From Mesobacillus maritimus (GTDB taxonomy: Bacteria; Bacillota; Bacilli; Bacillales; Cytobacillaceae), in the NCBI RefSeq assembly GCF_023715205.1, contig NZ_JAMBNR010000005.1, forward strand, positions 186,001-250,000: DNA of 64,000 bases, read 5' to 3'. The notes under the pieces were generated by a model. The model had not been told where the DNA came from, searched no databases, and saw only the letters and a list, made by a program, of their open reading frames with translations. The translations under genes and the position numbers were made by a program. Shown here piece after piece: positions 35,660 through 44,431 of this stretch (positions within the stretch are counted from its first letter, which is position 1; each line of letters opens with the position of its first letter).

Positions 35660-36760
35660 TTGAAGAAAGCAACCAAGGTCTTTTTTGTAAGCGTTTTACT
35701 ACTGGGTATGTTGGTAGGATGCTTAAACAAACAAAGCACAACGAATGAGGGGGCAGGTGGAGGAGGTTCACAAGAAACATACAAATGGGTCGCTCATTCC
35801 CCGTGGCCAGAGGGGACAGCTCTTCAATTATTAGCTGAAGAGATTGCAAAAGACATCACTGAAGCCTCAGGAGGTCGCCTGCAAGTGGAGATGCATGCAG
35901 CCGGAGAAATTGTTCAACCAACGGAGCTTTTGGATGCAGTTGAAAATGGAACTGTAGATGCGATTCATAGTTGGGATGGTTATTGGGTTGGGAAGATTCC
36001 ACAAGTTGCTTTATTTGCTTCGGTTCCAATGGGAATGAATGAGCAAGAATATTTAGGATGGATAACAACGGACGAAGGACGTGAATTATGGCAAGAAGCT
36101 TATGATCAAGCTGGTTATAATCTAAAAGTTTTGGATTCGGGTCCTGGGACACCGGAAATTTTCTATCACTCCAACGTACCAATCCGCACACTAGAGGATT
36201 TTAAAGGGCTAAAGGTTAGAGCTGTTGGTGACTGGGGAGCTATTTTAGAAAAAGTAGGTGCTTCAGTAGTTTCAATTAGTAGCCCCGAGCTGTATCAATC
36301 ATTAGAGCGTGGTGTCGTCGATGCAGTCGAATTTTCTGGTCCAGCTTCTAACTTACCTTTAGGATTTCATGAAATTGCTAAATATTTGATCACTCCATCG
36401 ATCCACCAACCATCAAGTGTTTCTAGTTTTATTATTAATCAAGAAAAGTGGGATGAGCTCCCAGATGATCTAAAACAAATTGTTCGCCTTGCGACTGAAA
36501 ATATGTGGGGGAAAGGCTTCGCAATGGTAGCAAAAGAAGATTTTGAAGCAATGGACGAATATCGCAAGCTTGAAGAAGAAGGAAAGATTGAAATTGTTAA
36601 ATTTGAAGAAGAATCACAAAAAGAATTAAAAACCATCATTGATGAGTACTACGAGAAGCGTGCTGCCGAAGACGAACTATTTAAACGAATTTGGGAATCT
36701 CAGCAAGATTATCTTGTTGAATATAAGTACTGGAAAGATTTAATGACACCAGCGCATTAA
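35660..36760 (+). CDS. dctP: TRAP transporter solute-binding lipoprotein
   Basis: A 366-residue DctP-family extracytoplasmic solute receptor. The signal peptide ends in lipobox LVGC (Cys about residue 21), so this is membrane-anchored. The family core is seen in HAAGEIVQPTELLDAVENGT, GLKVRAVGDWGAILEKVGAS and YQSLERGVVDAVEFSGP, with the conserved Arg for carboxylate binding probably in KVRAVG. The TTG start gives a proper distance to AAAGGGGGA; an ATG six bases earlier is possible. It binds an organic acid for the DctQ-DctM membrane pair. The acid cannot be named, but the CoA ligase in the same operon points to a carboxylate that is activated with CoA. Confidence 0.9.
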   Translation: MKKATKVFFVSVLLLGMLVGCLNKQSTTNEGAGGGGSQETYKWVAHSPWPEGTALQLLAEEIAKDITEASGGRLQVEMHAAGEIVQPTELLDAVENGTVDAIHSWDGYWVGKIPQVALFASVPMGMNEQEYLGWITTDEGRELWQEAYDQAGYNLKVLDSGPGTPEIFYHSNVPIRTLEDFKGLKVRAVGDWGAILEKVGASVVSISSPELYQSLERGVVDAVEFSGPASNLPLGFHEIAKYLITPSIHQPSSVSSFIINQEKWDELPDDLKQIVRLATENMWGKGFAMVAKEDFEAMDEYRKLEEEGKIEIVKFEEESQKELKTIIDEYYEKRAAEDELFKRIWESQQDYLVEYKYWKDLMTPAH

Positions 36761-36775
36761 AATATTAAAAACTGT

Positions 36776-36815
36776 GCAGTCATTCACCTTTATATAGCGG
36801 TTGGGTGATGACTGC
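36776..36815 (+). promoter_or_regulatory. Intercistronic hairpin between dctP and dctQ
   Basis: GCAGTCATTCACC pairs with GGTGATGACTGC (one bulged T). There is no T run, so it likely stabilises the dctP part of the message rather than ending it, giving more receptor than channel. Confidence 0.6.
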
Positions 36816-36853
36816 CTGGTTGCATTGTAGGAATAAGAAAAGGTGGTGTATGC

Positions 36854-37360
36854 GTGATCAAGAAAATCATTCACTTTTTAGAAACTTTGGGAGAGTGGGC
36901 TGGGAAAATTTCGAGTTGGCTGATCCTAGTCCTCATTTTTACCCTAGTCTATGAGGTAATTAGTCGCCATTTATTTAATAAACCAACATTCTGGTCTTAT
37001 GATATTAGTTACATGCTTGGAAGTTCCGCCGCTTTTTTAGGAATGGCGTGGGTGTTAAAAAATCGCCAGCATGTTCGGGTGGATCTATTTTATGAAAAAC
37101 TATCGAATCGAAATCAAGCGCTTTTAGATATTGTCTTAAGCCTTTGCTTGTTTTTTCCGCTGATTATATTAGGATTTAGCAATTCTTTAGATGCCGCAAT
37201 GAACTCCTATTTAAGAGCAGAAACGGCAGCAACTGGTTCATGGCGCCCATTGATTTATCCGTTAAGAATGGTGATTCCAATTGCTTTAGGGCTCCTCTTC
37301 CTCCAAGGAGTGGCAGATATGATTCGGAACATTTATCAACTGCTAGGGAGGAGGATTTAA
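36854..37360 (+). CDS. dctQ: TRAP transporter small permease
   Basis: A 168-residue membrane protein with four predicted spans, the small (4-TM) TRAP subunit. VYEVISRHLFNKPTFWSYDI and LKNRQHVRVDLFYEKLS are family signatures. Start is GTG at 36854, eight bases after AGGTGG. It ends three bases before dctM. Confidence 0.9.
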   Translation: MIKKIIHFLETLGEWAGKISSWLILVLIFTLVYEVISRHLFNKPTFWSYDISYMLGSSAAFLGMAWVLKNRQHVRVDLFYEKLSNRNQALLDIVLSLCLFFPLIILGFSNSLDAAMNSYLRAETAATGSWRPLIYPLRMVIPIALGLLFLQGVADMIRNIYQLLGRRI

Positions 37361-37363
37361 AAA

Positions 37364-38689
37364 ATGGACGGTTATTCCTTATTTATCTTTGTCTTAATGA
37401 TTGTTGGTTTGTTAATTGGAATCTTTTCGGGATACTACTTATTTATTGTTCTTGGCGGTTTGGGGCTCATTTTTGGGTATCTTTTCTGGAGTGAGACCGT
37501 GATCAATTTACTTACAACCAGTGCGTTTACGGCAATACAAAATTATACGATGTTAGCTGTCCCACTGTTTATTTTCATGGGGAATATTATGGAAAAATCA
37601 GGTCTTGCGCATAAAATCTTTCATTCTCTTAGTATCTTACTTGGCAGGATAAAAGGTGGTCTTGCTGTTGCGGCTCTATTAATCTCATTATTATTTGCGG
37701 CAAGTACAGGGATTGTTGGCGCAACTGTCGTCACAATGGGACTGCTGTTTTTACCCGCGATGCTTGAACGTAAATACGACGTCAAATTAGCTACAGGTGT
37801 CATTAGTTCAGGAGGAACACTTGGGATATTGATTCCACCTAGTATTATGTTAATTGTTTATGGACCTCTAGCCCAAATATCCGTAGGGCAGCTGTTCTAT
37901 GCTGTCTTAGTTCCAGGGATATTACTTGGGTTTGTGTATATTATATATGTTTTAATCATTGCACATGTAAAGCCGGGAACAGCTCCAGCTATTCCTGAGG
38001 AAGAATTGGCGCAGTATACTTTAAAAGACAAATTGATAGGGGTTTTACATATCCTACCGATTGCAGTGATTATTTTGTCTGTGCTAGGTTCCATTTGGTT
38101 TGGGATTGCTCCACCAACGGAGGCGGCAGCGCTCGGTTCTTTGGCTGCGATGGTTGTAGCATTATGCTATGGGAAGTTAAACTTTAAAGTCTTAAAAGAA
38201 ACCCTTTATAACACCTTGCAAACAACTAGTATGATTTATGCCATTCTGTTTATGGGTACGTTTTTCGTCAGTGTATTTATGCGCCTTGGTGGTGGGGATG
38301 TGGTGGAACAAGCGTTCACTTCATTACCATTTGGAAAATGGGTGATTTTTGCACTGATGTTATTGGTGGTCTTTATCTTAGGCTTACTCATGGATTGGGT
38401 TGCTTCTATCTTGATTATCGTTCCCATATTCACTCCGATTGCTCTTAGTCTTGGGTTTGACCCCATATGGTTTGCAGCGATGATTTGCATCATGTATCAA
38501 ACATCCTTTATCACGCCACCATTTGCACCAGCACTTTTTTATTTAAAAGGAGTAGCACCTAAAACGGTCAAAACTTCAGACATTATGAATGGCGCGTGGC
38601 CATTTGTGTTCCTTCAATTATTGGTATTAGTTTTGTGTGCTATTTTCCCGCAACTTATTCTATGGTTGCCAAGTAAAATCATCGGATAG
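37364..38689 (+). CDS. dctM: TRAP transporter large permease
   Basis: A 441-residue integral membrane protein with about 12 hydrophobic spans, the sodium-coupled transport subunit of the TRAP system. VPLFIFMGNIMEKSG, SLLFAASTGIVGATVVTMG, ISSGGTLGILIPPSIMLIVY and the C-terminal MDWVASILIIVPIFTPIA are family landmarks. GGGAGGAGG overlaps the dctQ end and precedes the ATG. With dctP and dctQ it makes a full importer for an organic acid. Confidence 0.94.
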   Translation: MDGYSLFIFVLMIVGLLIGIFSGYYLFIVLGGLGLIFGYLFWSETVINLLTTSAFTAIQNYTMLAVPLFIFMGNIMEKSGLAHKIFHSLSILLGRIKGGLAVAALLISLLFAASTGIVGATVVTMGLLFLPAMLERKYDVKLATGVISSGGTLGILIPPSIMLIVYGPLAQISVGQLFYAVLVPGILLGFVYIIYVLIIAHVKPGTAPAIPEEELAQYTLKDKLIGVLHILPIAVIILSVLGSIWFGIAPPTEAAALGSLAAMVVALCYGKLNFKVLKETLYNTLQTTSMIYAILFMGTFFVSVFMRLGGGDVVEQAFTSLPFGKWVIFALMLLVVFILGLLMDWVASILIIVPIFTPIALSLGFDPIWFAAMICIMYQTSFITPPFAPALFYLKGVAPKTVKTSDIMNGAWPFVFLQLLVLVLCAIFPQLILWLPSKIIG

Positions 38690-38741
38690 GAAGGTAAGGA
38701 AGATCTACGACGATTAGAACAGAAGGAGGGTGTATAGTAAA

Positions 38742-40295
38742 ATGAATGTTTCACATATGTTAGAGCGCATTTCAGGATCGACAAGTATCATTGATAAACA
38801 GAAAGTGGATTTGATCTTTGAAGGTGAAAAAAAGTGGACGTATAAACAGCTTGATGAAATATCAAATCAATATGCTCACACCCTACAGAAGTTAGGAGTT
38901 CAAAAAGGAGACCGTGTCGGAATCTTATTATATAATTCATTAGAATACTGGGCTCTTTACTTTGCGATTGCCAAGCTTGGTTCCATCGCAGTAAGGCTAA
39001 ACTTTAGGCTTTCCAGCGAAGAATTAAAGTTTATTATTAATGATTCAGGTACAAAGGTTCTGTGTTTTCATTCTGAATTAAAAAATTCGCTAAAACCAAT
39101 TAAAGATAAAGTGCCCGTTAAAGAATATATATCTTTAGAAAGTAACGGAATAGATAGACCAGATTGGGCGCTAGATTGGCAAATCTTTGAGCGTGGTGAT
39201 GTGTCATTTAACGCAAGTTCAGATGTAGATATTACAGATCCTGTTATGTTGATGTACACTTCAGGTACAACTGGTCGTCCAAAAGGGGCACTTTGGTCAC
39301 ATAGCAATACATTGTGGTTTTGTTCGATGCAAATCATGAAGTGGGGGATTAGTAATCGAACGATTGCGATGACAACAGGACCGCTATACCATGTCGGAGC
39401 AATGGAGGATTTCGCATTACCTACTATTTTAGCAGGCGGAACAGTCATTACGATGAAGAGTGGTGACTTTTCTATTGAACATGCACTTTCTATCGCAGAA
39501 AAAGAAAAAGCAACAGATTTAATGTTGTTTCCCTTCATGATTTATGAATTGCTTCATAATACATCTGAAAAAACATTTCCGTTAAATTCAATTAAGACCA
39601 TTTATTCAGGTGGTGATCCAGTACGCCCTTGGGCCATTGAACAATTACAGAAACGTTATCCGCAAATTGGGCTTGTTCAAGTATATGGATTAACAGAAGG
39701 CACACCAATCGGAACATCGCTAGACGGAATAGACGCAAAAATAAAAGGTCATACAGTGGGAAAGCCATTGCCAATGGTAGAAGTAAAAGTGGTCAATCAA
39801 GAAAGAGAAGAACTGCCCGCCGGGGAAGTAGGTGAAATCTGCATTAAAAGTCCGGTAGTATGCAAAGGATACTGGAACAGACCTGAAGCGAATGCAGAAA
39901 CATTTATAGATGGATGGTGCTATACAGGGGACTTAGGGAAAGTCGATGAAGATGGATTTTTGATAGTGGCTGGACGTAAGAAAGATATGATACGAAGCGG
40001 TGGCGAAAATATTTATGCGGCGGAAATTGAAAATGTCTTGATGCATCACCAAGATATTGTGGATGTAGCTGTTATTGGAATCCCAGATCCGAAATATATT
40101 GAGACAGTTTGTGCGATTATCATCAAGAAAGAAGAGAGTGATCTTACCGAACATGAAGTAGTATCTCATTGCCAAAAACAACTTGCCAGTTATAAAAAGC
40201 CACGTAAAGTCTACTTCGTTGAAGAAATACCACGAACACCTTCAGGAAAAATTCAAAAGTATAAACTACGAGAAACATTTAATCAAAGAGTTTGA
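38742..40295 (+). CDS. Acyl-CoA ligase (AMP-binding family) in the TRAP operon
   Basis: A 517-residue adenylate-forming enzyme that activates a carboxylic acid to its CoA thioester through an acyl-AMP. The ATP loop is LMYTSGTTGRPKGALWSH; further motifs are VYGLTEGTPIG, GWCYTGDLGKVDEDGFL and RKKDMIRSGGENIYAAEIE, and the catalytic Lys is in RTPSGKIQKYKLRE near the C-terminus. It belongs to the long-chain/medium-chain and aromatic acid ligases; sequence does not decide which. The gene follows dctM by 52 bases in the same sigma-54 operon. I infer uptake and activation of the same acid. AAGGAGG lies 12 bases before the chosen ATG; the in-frame GTG at 38730 is too close to it. Confidence 0.88.
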   Translation: MNVSHMLERISGSTSIIDKQKVDLIFEGEKKWTYKQLDEISNQYAHTLQKLGVQKGDRVGILLYNSLEYWALYFAIAKLGSIAVRLNFRLSSEELKFIINDSGTKVLCFHSELKNSLKPIKDKVPVKEYISLESNGIDRPDWALDWQIFERGDVSFNASSDVDITDPVMLMYTSGTTGRPKGALWSHSNTLWFCSMQIMKWGISNRTIAMTTGPLYHVGAMEDFALPTILAGGTVITMKSGDFSIEHALSIAEKEKATDLMLFPFMIYELLHNTSEKTFPLNSIKTIYSGGDPVRPWAIEQLQKRYPQIGLVQVYGLTEGTPIGTSLDGIDAKIKGHTVGKPLPMVEVKVVNQEREELPAGEVGEICIKSPVVCKGYWNRPEANAETFIDGWCYTGDLGKVDEDGFLIVAGRKKDMIRSGGENIYAAEIENVLMHHQDIVDVAVIGIPDPKYIETVCAIIIKKEESDLTEHEVVSHCQKQLASYKKPRKVYFVEEIPRTPSGKIQKYKLRETFNQRV

Positions 40296-40306
40296 ACTTG
40301 CATGAT

Positions 40307-40347
40307 AAAAACTGTCTATCACTTAAATTCGGAGATAGACAGTTTTT
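40307..40347 (+). terminator. Terminator of the TRAP operon
   Basis: AAAACTGTCTATC pairs with GATAGACAGTTTT, with a seven-T tail. Confidence 0.9.
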
Positions 40348-40463
40348 TTGAGGACTAGTAGTATAATATCGAATCTTTATAAATTTAAACGCGAGAAACT
40401 ACCATGATAAAAAGCTATTCAATAAATTATGTTAAATAAATCTAGGAAACTTATAAAAAAGTA

Positions 40464-40493
40464 TTGACGATGTAATAATGCATATTGTATATT
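40464..40493 (+). promoter_or_regulatory. Probable promoter of the tRNA array
   Basis: TTGACG, 18 bases, then TATATT, at the head of the tRNA gene block and just before a 5S-like segment. Confidence 0.6.
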
Positions 40494-40510
40494 AATAAAC
40501 GTCGTCAGCG

Positions 40511-40587
40511 ACACGGAAGTTAAGCTTCCCAGCTCAGCTGGTGGTTAGTGATTACCCCTGTGTGAGTAAGTTGTCTCGTCTCCAGGC
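40511..40587 (+). other. Degenerate 3' part of a 5S rRNA gene
   Basis: ACACGGAAGTTAAGCTTC is identical to the intact 5S at 42627; beyond it only patches match (CCCCTGTG, GAGTA). The first 45 bases of a 5S gene are missing. The segment contains AGCTCAGCTGG, which is also a tRNA D-arm motif, so it may be a recombinant relic. It is unlikely to make functional 5S rRNA. Confidence 0.65.
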
Positions 40588-40619
40588 AAACACCCAAAAG
40601 GTTATTTACCTTTTCTTAC

Positions 40620-40653
<34 letters not shown>

Positions 40654-40657
40654 TTCT

Positions 40658-40732
40658 GGCCCGTTGGTCAAGCGGTTAAGACACCGCCCTTTCACGGCGG
40701 TAACACGGGTTCGAATCCCGTACGGGTCACCA
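40658..40732 (+). tRNA. tRNA-Glu (TTC)
   Basis: Full cloverleaf: acceptor GGCCCGT/ACGGGTC, anticodon loop CTTTCAC, T-arm GGTTCGAATCC, CCA encoded. First of 17 tRNA genes in the array. Confidence 0.95.
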
Positions 40733-40802
40733 AAGTATTTTCGCGTTAGCGAAAATAACTCTCCTTAATTTCAACTTATTAGGAGAAGATAATTTACAAT
40801 GT

Positions 40803-40878
40803 GGAGGATTAGCTCAGCTGGGAGAGCATCTGCCTTACAAGCAGAGGGTCGGCGGTTCGAGCCCGTCATCCTCCACCA
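40803..40878 (+). tRNA. tRNA-Val (TAC)
   Basis: Acceptor GGAGGAT/ATCCTCC, anticodon TAC in CTTACAA, CCA encoded. From here the order Val-Thr-Lys-Leu-Gly-Leu-Arg-Pro-Ala-Met follows the B. subtilis trnB array. Confidence 0.95.
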
Positions 40879-40914
40879 TGATTTTTTCATTTATGAAAAT
40901 ACTCTTCAATATTT

Positions 40915-40990
<76 letters not shown>

Positions 40991-40998
40991 TTTTTTAT

Positions 40999-41074
40999 GA
41001 GCCATTAGCTCAGTCGGTAGAGCATCTGACTTTTAATCAGAGGGTCGAAGGTTCGAGTCCTTCATGGCTCACCA
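40999..41074 (+). tRNA. tRNA-Lys (TTT)
   Basis: Acceptor GAGCCAT/ATGGCTC, anticodon TTT in CTTTTAA, CCA encoded. Confidence 0.95.
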
Positions 41075-41197
41075 TAGTTTTTTCACAATAGTGAAAATAA
41101 CTTTCTACTTTTTGTGATAGCAAAAATAAACATCCTTTAAAATAGCGGTAGCGAAATAACTTACCACTTTTTCACCTATGTAAAAATAATCAACTTT

Positions 41198-41282
41198 GCG
41201 GGTGTGGCGGAATTGGCAGACGCACTAGACTTAGGATCTAGCGCCGCAAGGCGTGGGGGTTCGACTCCCTTCACCCGCACCA
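41198..41282 (+). tRNA. tRNA-Leu (TAG)
   Basis: Acceptor GCGGGTG/CACCCGC, long variable arm, anticodon TAG in CTTAGGA, CCA encoded. Confidence 0.95.
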
Positions 41283-41377
41283 TGATTTTTTCACGATAGT
41301 GAAAATAATCATCCTTTAAAACGCCACAGCGAAAATAAACTTTATTCATTGTATTAAAAAAAGAGTTTACCCTATAT

Positions 41378-41449
41378 GCGGAAGTAGTTCAGTGGTAGAA
41401 TACAACCTTGCCAAGGTTGGGGTCGCGGGTTCGAATCCCGTCTTCCGCT
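41378..41449 (+). tRNA. tRNA-Gly (GCC)
   Basis: Acceptor GCGGAAG/CTTCCGC, anticodon GCC, T-arm GGTTCGAATCC. CCA is not encoded and must be added after transcription. Confidence 0.93.
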
Positions 41450-41459
41450 CTTATTCTAG

Positions 41460-41545
41460 GCCGGGGTGGCGGAACTGGCAGACGCACAGGACTTAAAATC
41501 CTGCGGTAGGTGACTACCGTACCGGTTCGATTCCGGTCCTCGGCA
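41460..41545 (+). tRNA. tRNA-Leu (TAA)
   Basis: Acceptor GCCGGGG/CCTCGGC, anticodon TAA in CTTAAAA, long variable arm. The 3' end reads ATCA, so CCA is not encoded. Confidence 0.93.
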
Positions 41546-41623
41546 TCAAGATTATTTTCACGATAGTGAAAATAATCTTCCATAAAATCACGATAGTGAA
41601 AATAACTCTGTAAATAAAATTAT

Positions 41624-41700
41624 GCGCCCGTAGCTCAATTGGATAGAGCGTTTGACTACGGATCAAAAGGTTAGGGGTTCGACTCCTCTCGGGCGCGCCA
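41624..41700 (+). tRNA. tRNA-Arg (ACG)
   Basis: Acceptor GCGCCCG/CGGGCGC, anticodon ACG (wobble A34, normally edited to inosine), CCA encoded. Confidence 0.95.
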
Positions 41701-41706
41701 GTTTAA

Positions 41707-41783
41707 CGGGAAGTAGCTCAGCTTGGTAGAGCACTTGGTTTGGGACCAAGGGGTCGCAGGTTCGAATCCTGTCTTCCCGACCA
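41707..41783 (+). tRNA. tRNA-Pro (TGG)
   Basis: Acceptor CGGGAAG/CTTCCCG, anticodon TGG in TTTGGGA, CCA encoded. Confidence 0.95.
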
Positions 41784-41792
41784 TTATAAAAT

Positions 41793-41868
41793 GGGGCCTT
41801 AGCTCAGCTGGGAGAGCGCCTGCTTTGCACGCAGGAGGTCAGCGGTTCGATCCCGCTAGGCTCCACCA
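41793..41868 (+). tRNA. tRNA-Ala (TGC)
   Basis: Anticodon TGC in TTTGCAC; acceptor GGGGCCT/AGGCTCC with the G3-T70 wobble pair that is the Ala identity element; CCA encoded. Confidence 0.95.
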
Positions 41869-41901
41869 TTTTCAATTTATATTAATTAAAAATACTAATA
41901 T

Positions 41902-41978
41902 GGCGGTGTAGCTCAGCTGGCTAGAGCGTACGGTTCATACCCGTAAGGTCGGGGGTTCGATCCCCTCCGCCGCTACCA
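41902..41978 (+). tRNA. tRNA-Met (CAT), elongator
   Basis: Anticodon CAT in TTCATAC; GGCGGTG acceptor and normal D-arm match the Bacillus elongator tRNA-Met rather than the initiator or the lysidine-modified Ile type; CCA encoded. Confidence 0.9.
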
Positions 41979-41986
41979 AATATGAT

Positions 41987-42079
41987 GGAGGAATACCCAA
42001 GTCTGGCTGAAGGGATCGGTCTTGAAAACCGACAGGCGGGTTAAACCGCGCGGGGGTTCGAATCCCTCTTCCTCCGCCA
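41987..42079 (+). tRNA. tRNA-Ser (TGA)
   Basis: Acceptor GGAGGAA/TTCCTCC, anticodon TGA in CTTGAAA, long variable arm, CCA encoded. Confidence 0.95.
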
Positions 42080-42116
42080 TTGAATTCTTCTTACTTAATA
42101 TTTTATACAATATTAT

Positions 42117-42194
<78 letters not shown>

Positions 42195-42218
42195 ATATTT
42201 AAAAAGCAAAATATTTTT

Positions 42219-42295
42219 GGTCCGGTAGTTCAGTTGGTTAGAATGCCTGCCTGTCACGCAGGAGGTCGCGGGTTCGAGTCCCGTCCGGACCGCCA
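42219..42295 (+). tRNA. tRNA-Asp (GTC)
   Basis: Acceptor GGTCCGG/CCGGACC, anticodon GTC in CTGTCAC, CCA encoded. Confidence 0.95.
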
Positions 42296-42348
42296 TCATA
42301 ATAAAACTTCAGCATGTGTTTGTGCTGTTGAAATAGATTATGTCGTGT

Positions 42349-42424
42349 GGCTCAGTAGCTCAGTCGGTAGAGCAATGGACTGAAAATCCATGTGTCGGCG
42401 GTTCGATTCCGTCCTGAGCCACCA
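42349..42424 (+). tRNA. tRNA-Phe (GAA)
   Basis: Acceptor GGCTCAG/CTGAGCC, anticodon GAA in CTGAAAA, CCA encoded. Confidence 0.95.
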
Positions 42425-42448
42425 TTTTTTATACAAAATTGCCAATAT

Positions 42449-42525
42449 GGCGGTTGTGGCGAAGTGGTTAACGCATCGGATTGTGGCTCCGACATTCGTG
42501 GGTTCGATTCCCATCACCCGCTCCA
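42449..42525 (+). tRNA. tRNA-His (GTG) with unusual acceptor stem
   Basis: Anticodon GTG in TTGTGGC. The 5' strand is GGCGGTTG including G-1, and the 3' strand is CACCCGCT before CCA. This gives a T-C mismatch at pair 5-68 and places T at position 73 opposite G-1, where histidine tRNAs normally have C73. The body is otherwise intact. Confidence 0.85.
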
Positions 42526-42536
42526 CTTTACAAAAT

Positions 42537-42610
<74 letters not shown>

Positions 42611-42626
42611 TCACAAATTTTAAAAA

Positions 42627-42743
<117 letters not shown>

Positions 42744-42750
42744 AGACAGA

Positions 42751-42784
42751 AAGAACAGCTGAAAAAATGCTGTTCTTTTTGTTT
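42751..42784 (+). terminator. Terminator of the tRNA/5S array
   Basis: AAGAACAGC pairs with GCTGTTCTT, followed by T residues. Confidence 0.9.
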
Positions 42785-42785
42785 T

Positions 42786-42853
42786 GATCTTTTCTCAAAC
42801 ATATTACGTTAAAATTAGTTAAGGTTTTAACAACACTCTTTACAACAACGGCC
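42786..42853. mobile_element. MITE-like element, copy 3, internally deleted
   Basis: A 68-bp sequence with both ends of the element at 18684 (GATCTTTTCTCAAACAT at the left, GGTTTTAACAACA and TTTACAACAACGGCC at the right) but without its middle. It is flanked by TTTTGTTTT on both sides (42777-42785 and 42854-42862), like a target duplication. It sits directly left of the ISL3-type relic. Confidence 0.65.
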
Positions 42854-42863
42854 TTTTGTTTTC

Positions 42864-44239
42864 GGCTCTATAATATTTGTTGGGGTTCTAATACAACTAT
42901 GAAAGCATAAAAAAACACGCAAACATCCAATTCTTTTATACTTGAGTTGTCGAGAAACAAGTATGAATGGAGTTGCGTGTAAGTGCATTTTAGCATAAGT
43001 TTACCAGGTTTAAAAGAAGTCGTTATTAAGCGAGTGGAGGAAGTTGAGGAAACTATACGTATTTTCGTAGAAATGGAACGCAAAACTCATCGTTGCCCCA
43101 GCTGTCAATCAAGAACCTCTCGTGTACATGATTACCGTGTTCAAAAAATTCAACACCTGAAGACTTTGAACGAAAGACACAAATTTTTTATAGACGCCGG
43201 CGGTATGTTTGCGATTGTGGTAAGCGCTTCTCAGAGAGGAATAGTTTTGTTAAAAGGTATCAACGTACCTCTATTGAGTGGAATCAAGCTGTTGGTATTA
43301 GAGCCATTAAAGGAAAAACGTTTAAAGAGATTGGGGACAATTATGGAACGTCAGCTACGACCATTGTCCGAAGGTTTGATCAGCTAGCTAGAGGTGAAGT
43401 AAAACCAGTAGAAGAACTACCTCCAGTCATTGCCATTGATGAATATAAAGGTGATACAAGAGAGGGAAAATACCAGCTTATAATTGCCGATGGAATTACA
43501 AAAAAACCACTAGATATACTTCCCAATCGTTACAAGAGTACAATTAAGCATTATCTTCAAAGACATGGAAATCAAGTTCAAGTTGTTATTATGGATATGA
43601 GTCATTCCTTTAAAGCAGCTGTTCAAAGCGCTTTAGGTAAACCGGTGAATGTAGCCGATCGGTTTCATTTTTGCCGATATGTTTATTGGGCACTGGATGG
43701 GGTCAGAAGAAGGATTCAAAAGAACTTTCACCCGTATGATCGTAAGAAGTGCAAGCGCATGAGATATGTTTTTCATAAGGCGCAAGAACAGCTTACAAAA
43801 GATGAACGCTGGCATTTAGAAAGGTACTTAGGAATGTCAGAGGAACTAAGGAAAGCATATAAGTTAAAGGAAGAATACCGGAAGTGGTTTTCAAAAGCGA
43901 AAGAAATTGGAACAAATGAAATAAGTGTGGTAAAGGAAGAGCTGAAGCTCTTCTATGAGTCACTAAAATCCTCTGGCATCCCTGAGATGGTGAATCTTAT
44001 TGGGACATTCCAGAATTGGCAGACAGAAATCCTGAATAGTTTTGTCTACAACTACTCTAATGGTTTTTTAGAGGGGATAAATAACTCAACGAAGGTGCTC
44101 AAGCGAAATGCCTATGGATTCAGAAGTTTTGAACGCTTTCGAGCAAAAATACTATTGTCACATCAGTATAAAGGAATTGGACTTCATATTGGTTAGGGTG
44201 ACGACAATTAGTCATCACCCCAACATTTGACGGAGAACC
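42864..44239 (+). mobile_element. ISL3-family insertion sequence, inactive
   Basis: About 1,376 bp around a broken ISL3-type transposase. The left end GGCTCTATAATATTTGTTGG and the reverse complement of the right end, GGTTCTCCGTCAAATGTTGG, agree at about 16 of 24 positions including the block TGTTGGGGT. Flanking octamers TTGTTTTC and TGTTTTTC differ at two positions, so an 8-bp target duplication is plausible. The boundaries are my best reading. Confidence 0.7.
42983..44196 (+). pseudogene. ISL3-family transposase with a one-base deletion
   Basis: The first frame (GTG at 42983) encodes the N-terminal zinc-binding part, RCPSCQSRTSRVHDYRVQKI. After QHLK the sense continues only in the -1 frame, with QIFYRRRRYVCDCGKRFSER, NSFVKRYQR, a helix-turn-helix segment FKEIGDNYGTSATTIVRRF, and the DDE core: VIAIDEYKGD, VVIMDMSHSF and the C-terminal NGFLEGINNSTKVLKRNAYG. 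The break lies near 43163, where one base of the codon after LK is missing. The rest of the reading frame is clean, so the loss is recent or a sequencing error. Confidence 0.88.
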
Positions 44240-44431
44240 TGTTTTTCTGTGTGTTTGGAAAGGAATATCCTCATTAATGCTGGCCATATCTAAAATCTCT
44301 CTTCTTATATTGATCTGTATACATATTTAACTTCTCCGCAACAAATCCTTTCATTTGCGGCATATTAATACATAAAGTGTTTAATGCGAAATGTTTACCA
44401 CCGTGATAATGCCTAAAGTGGGGGACTATAT

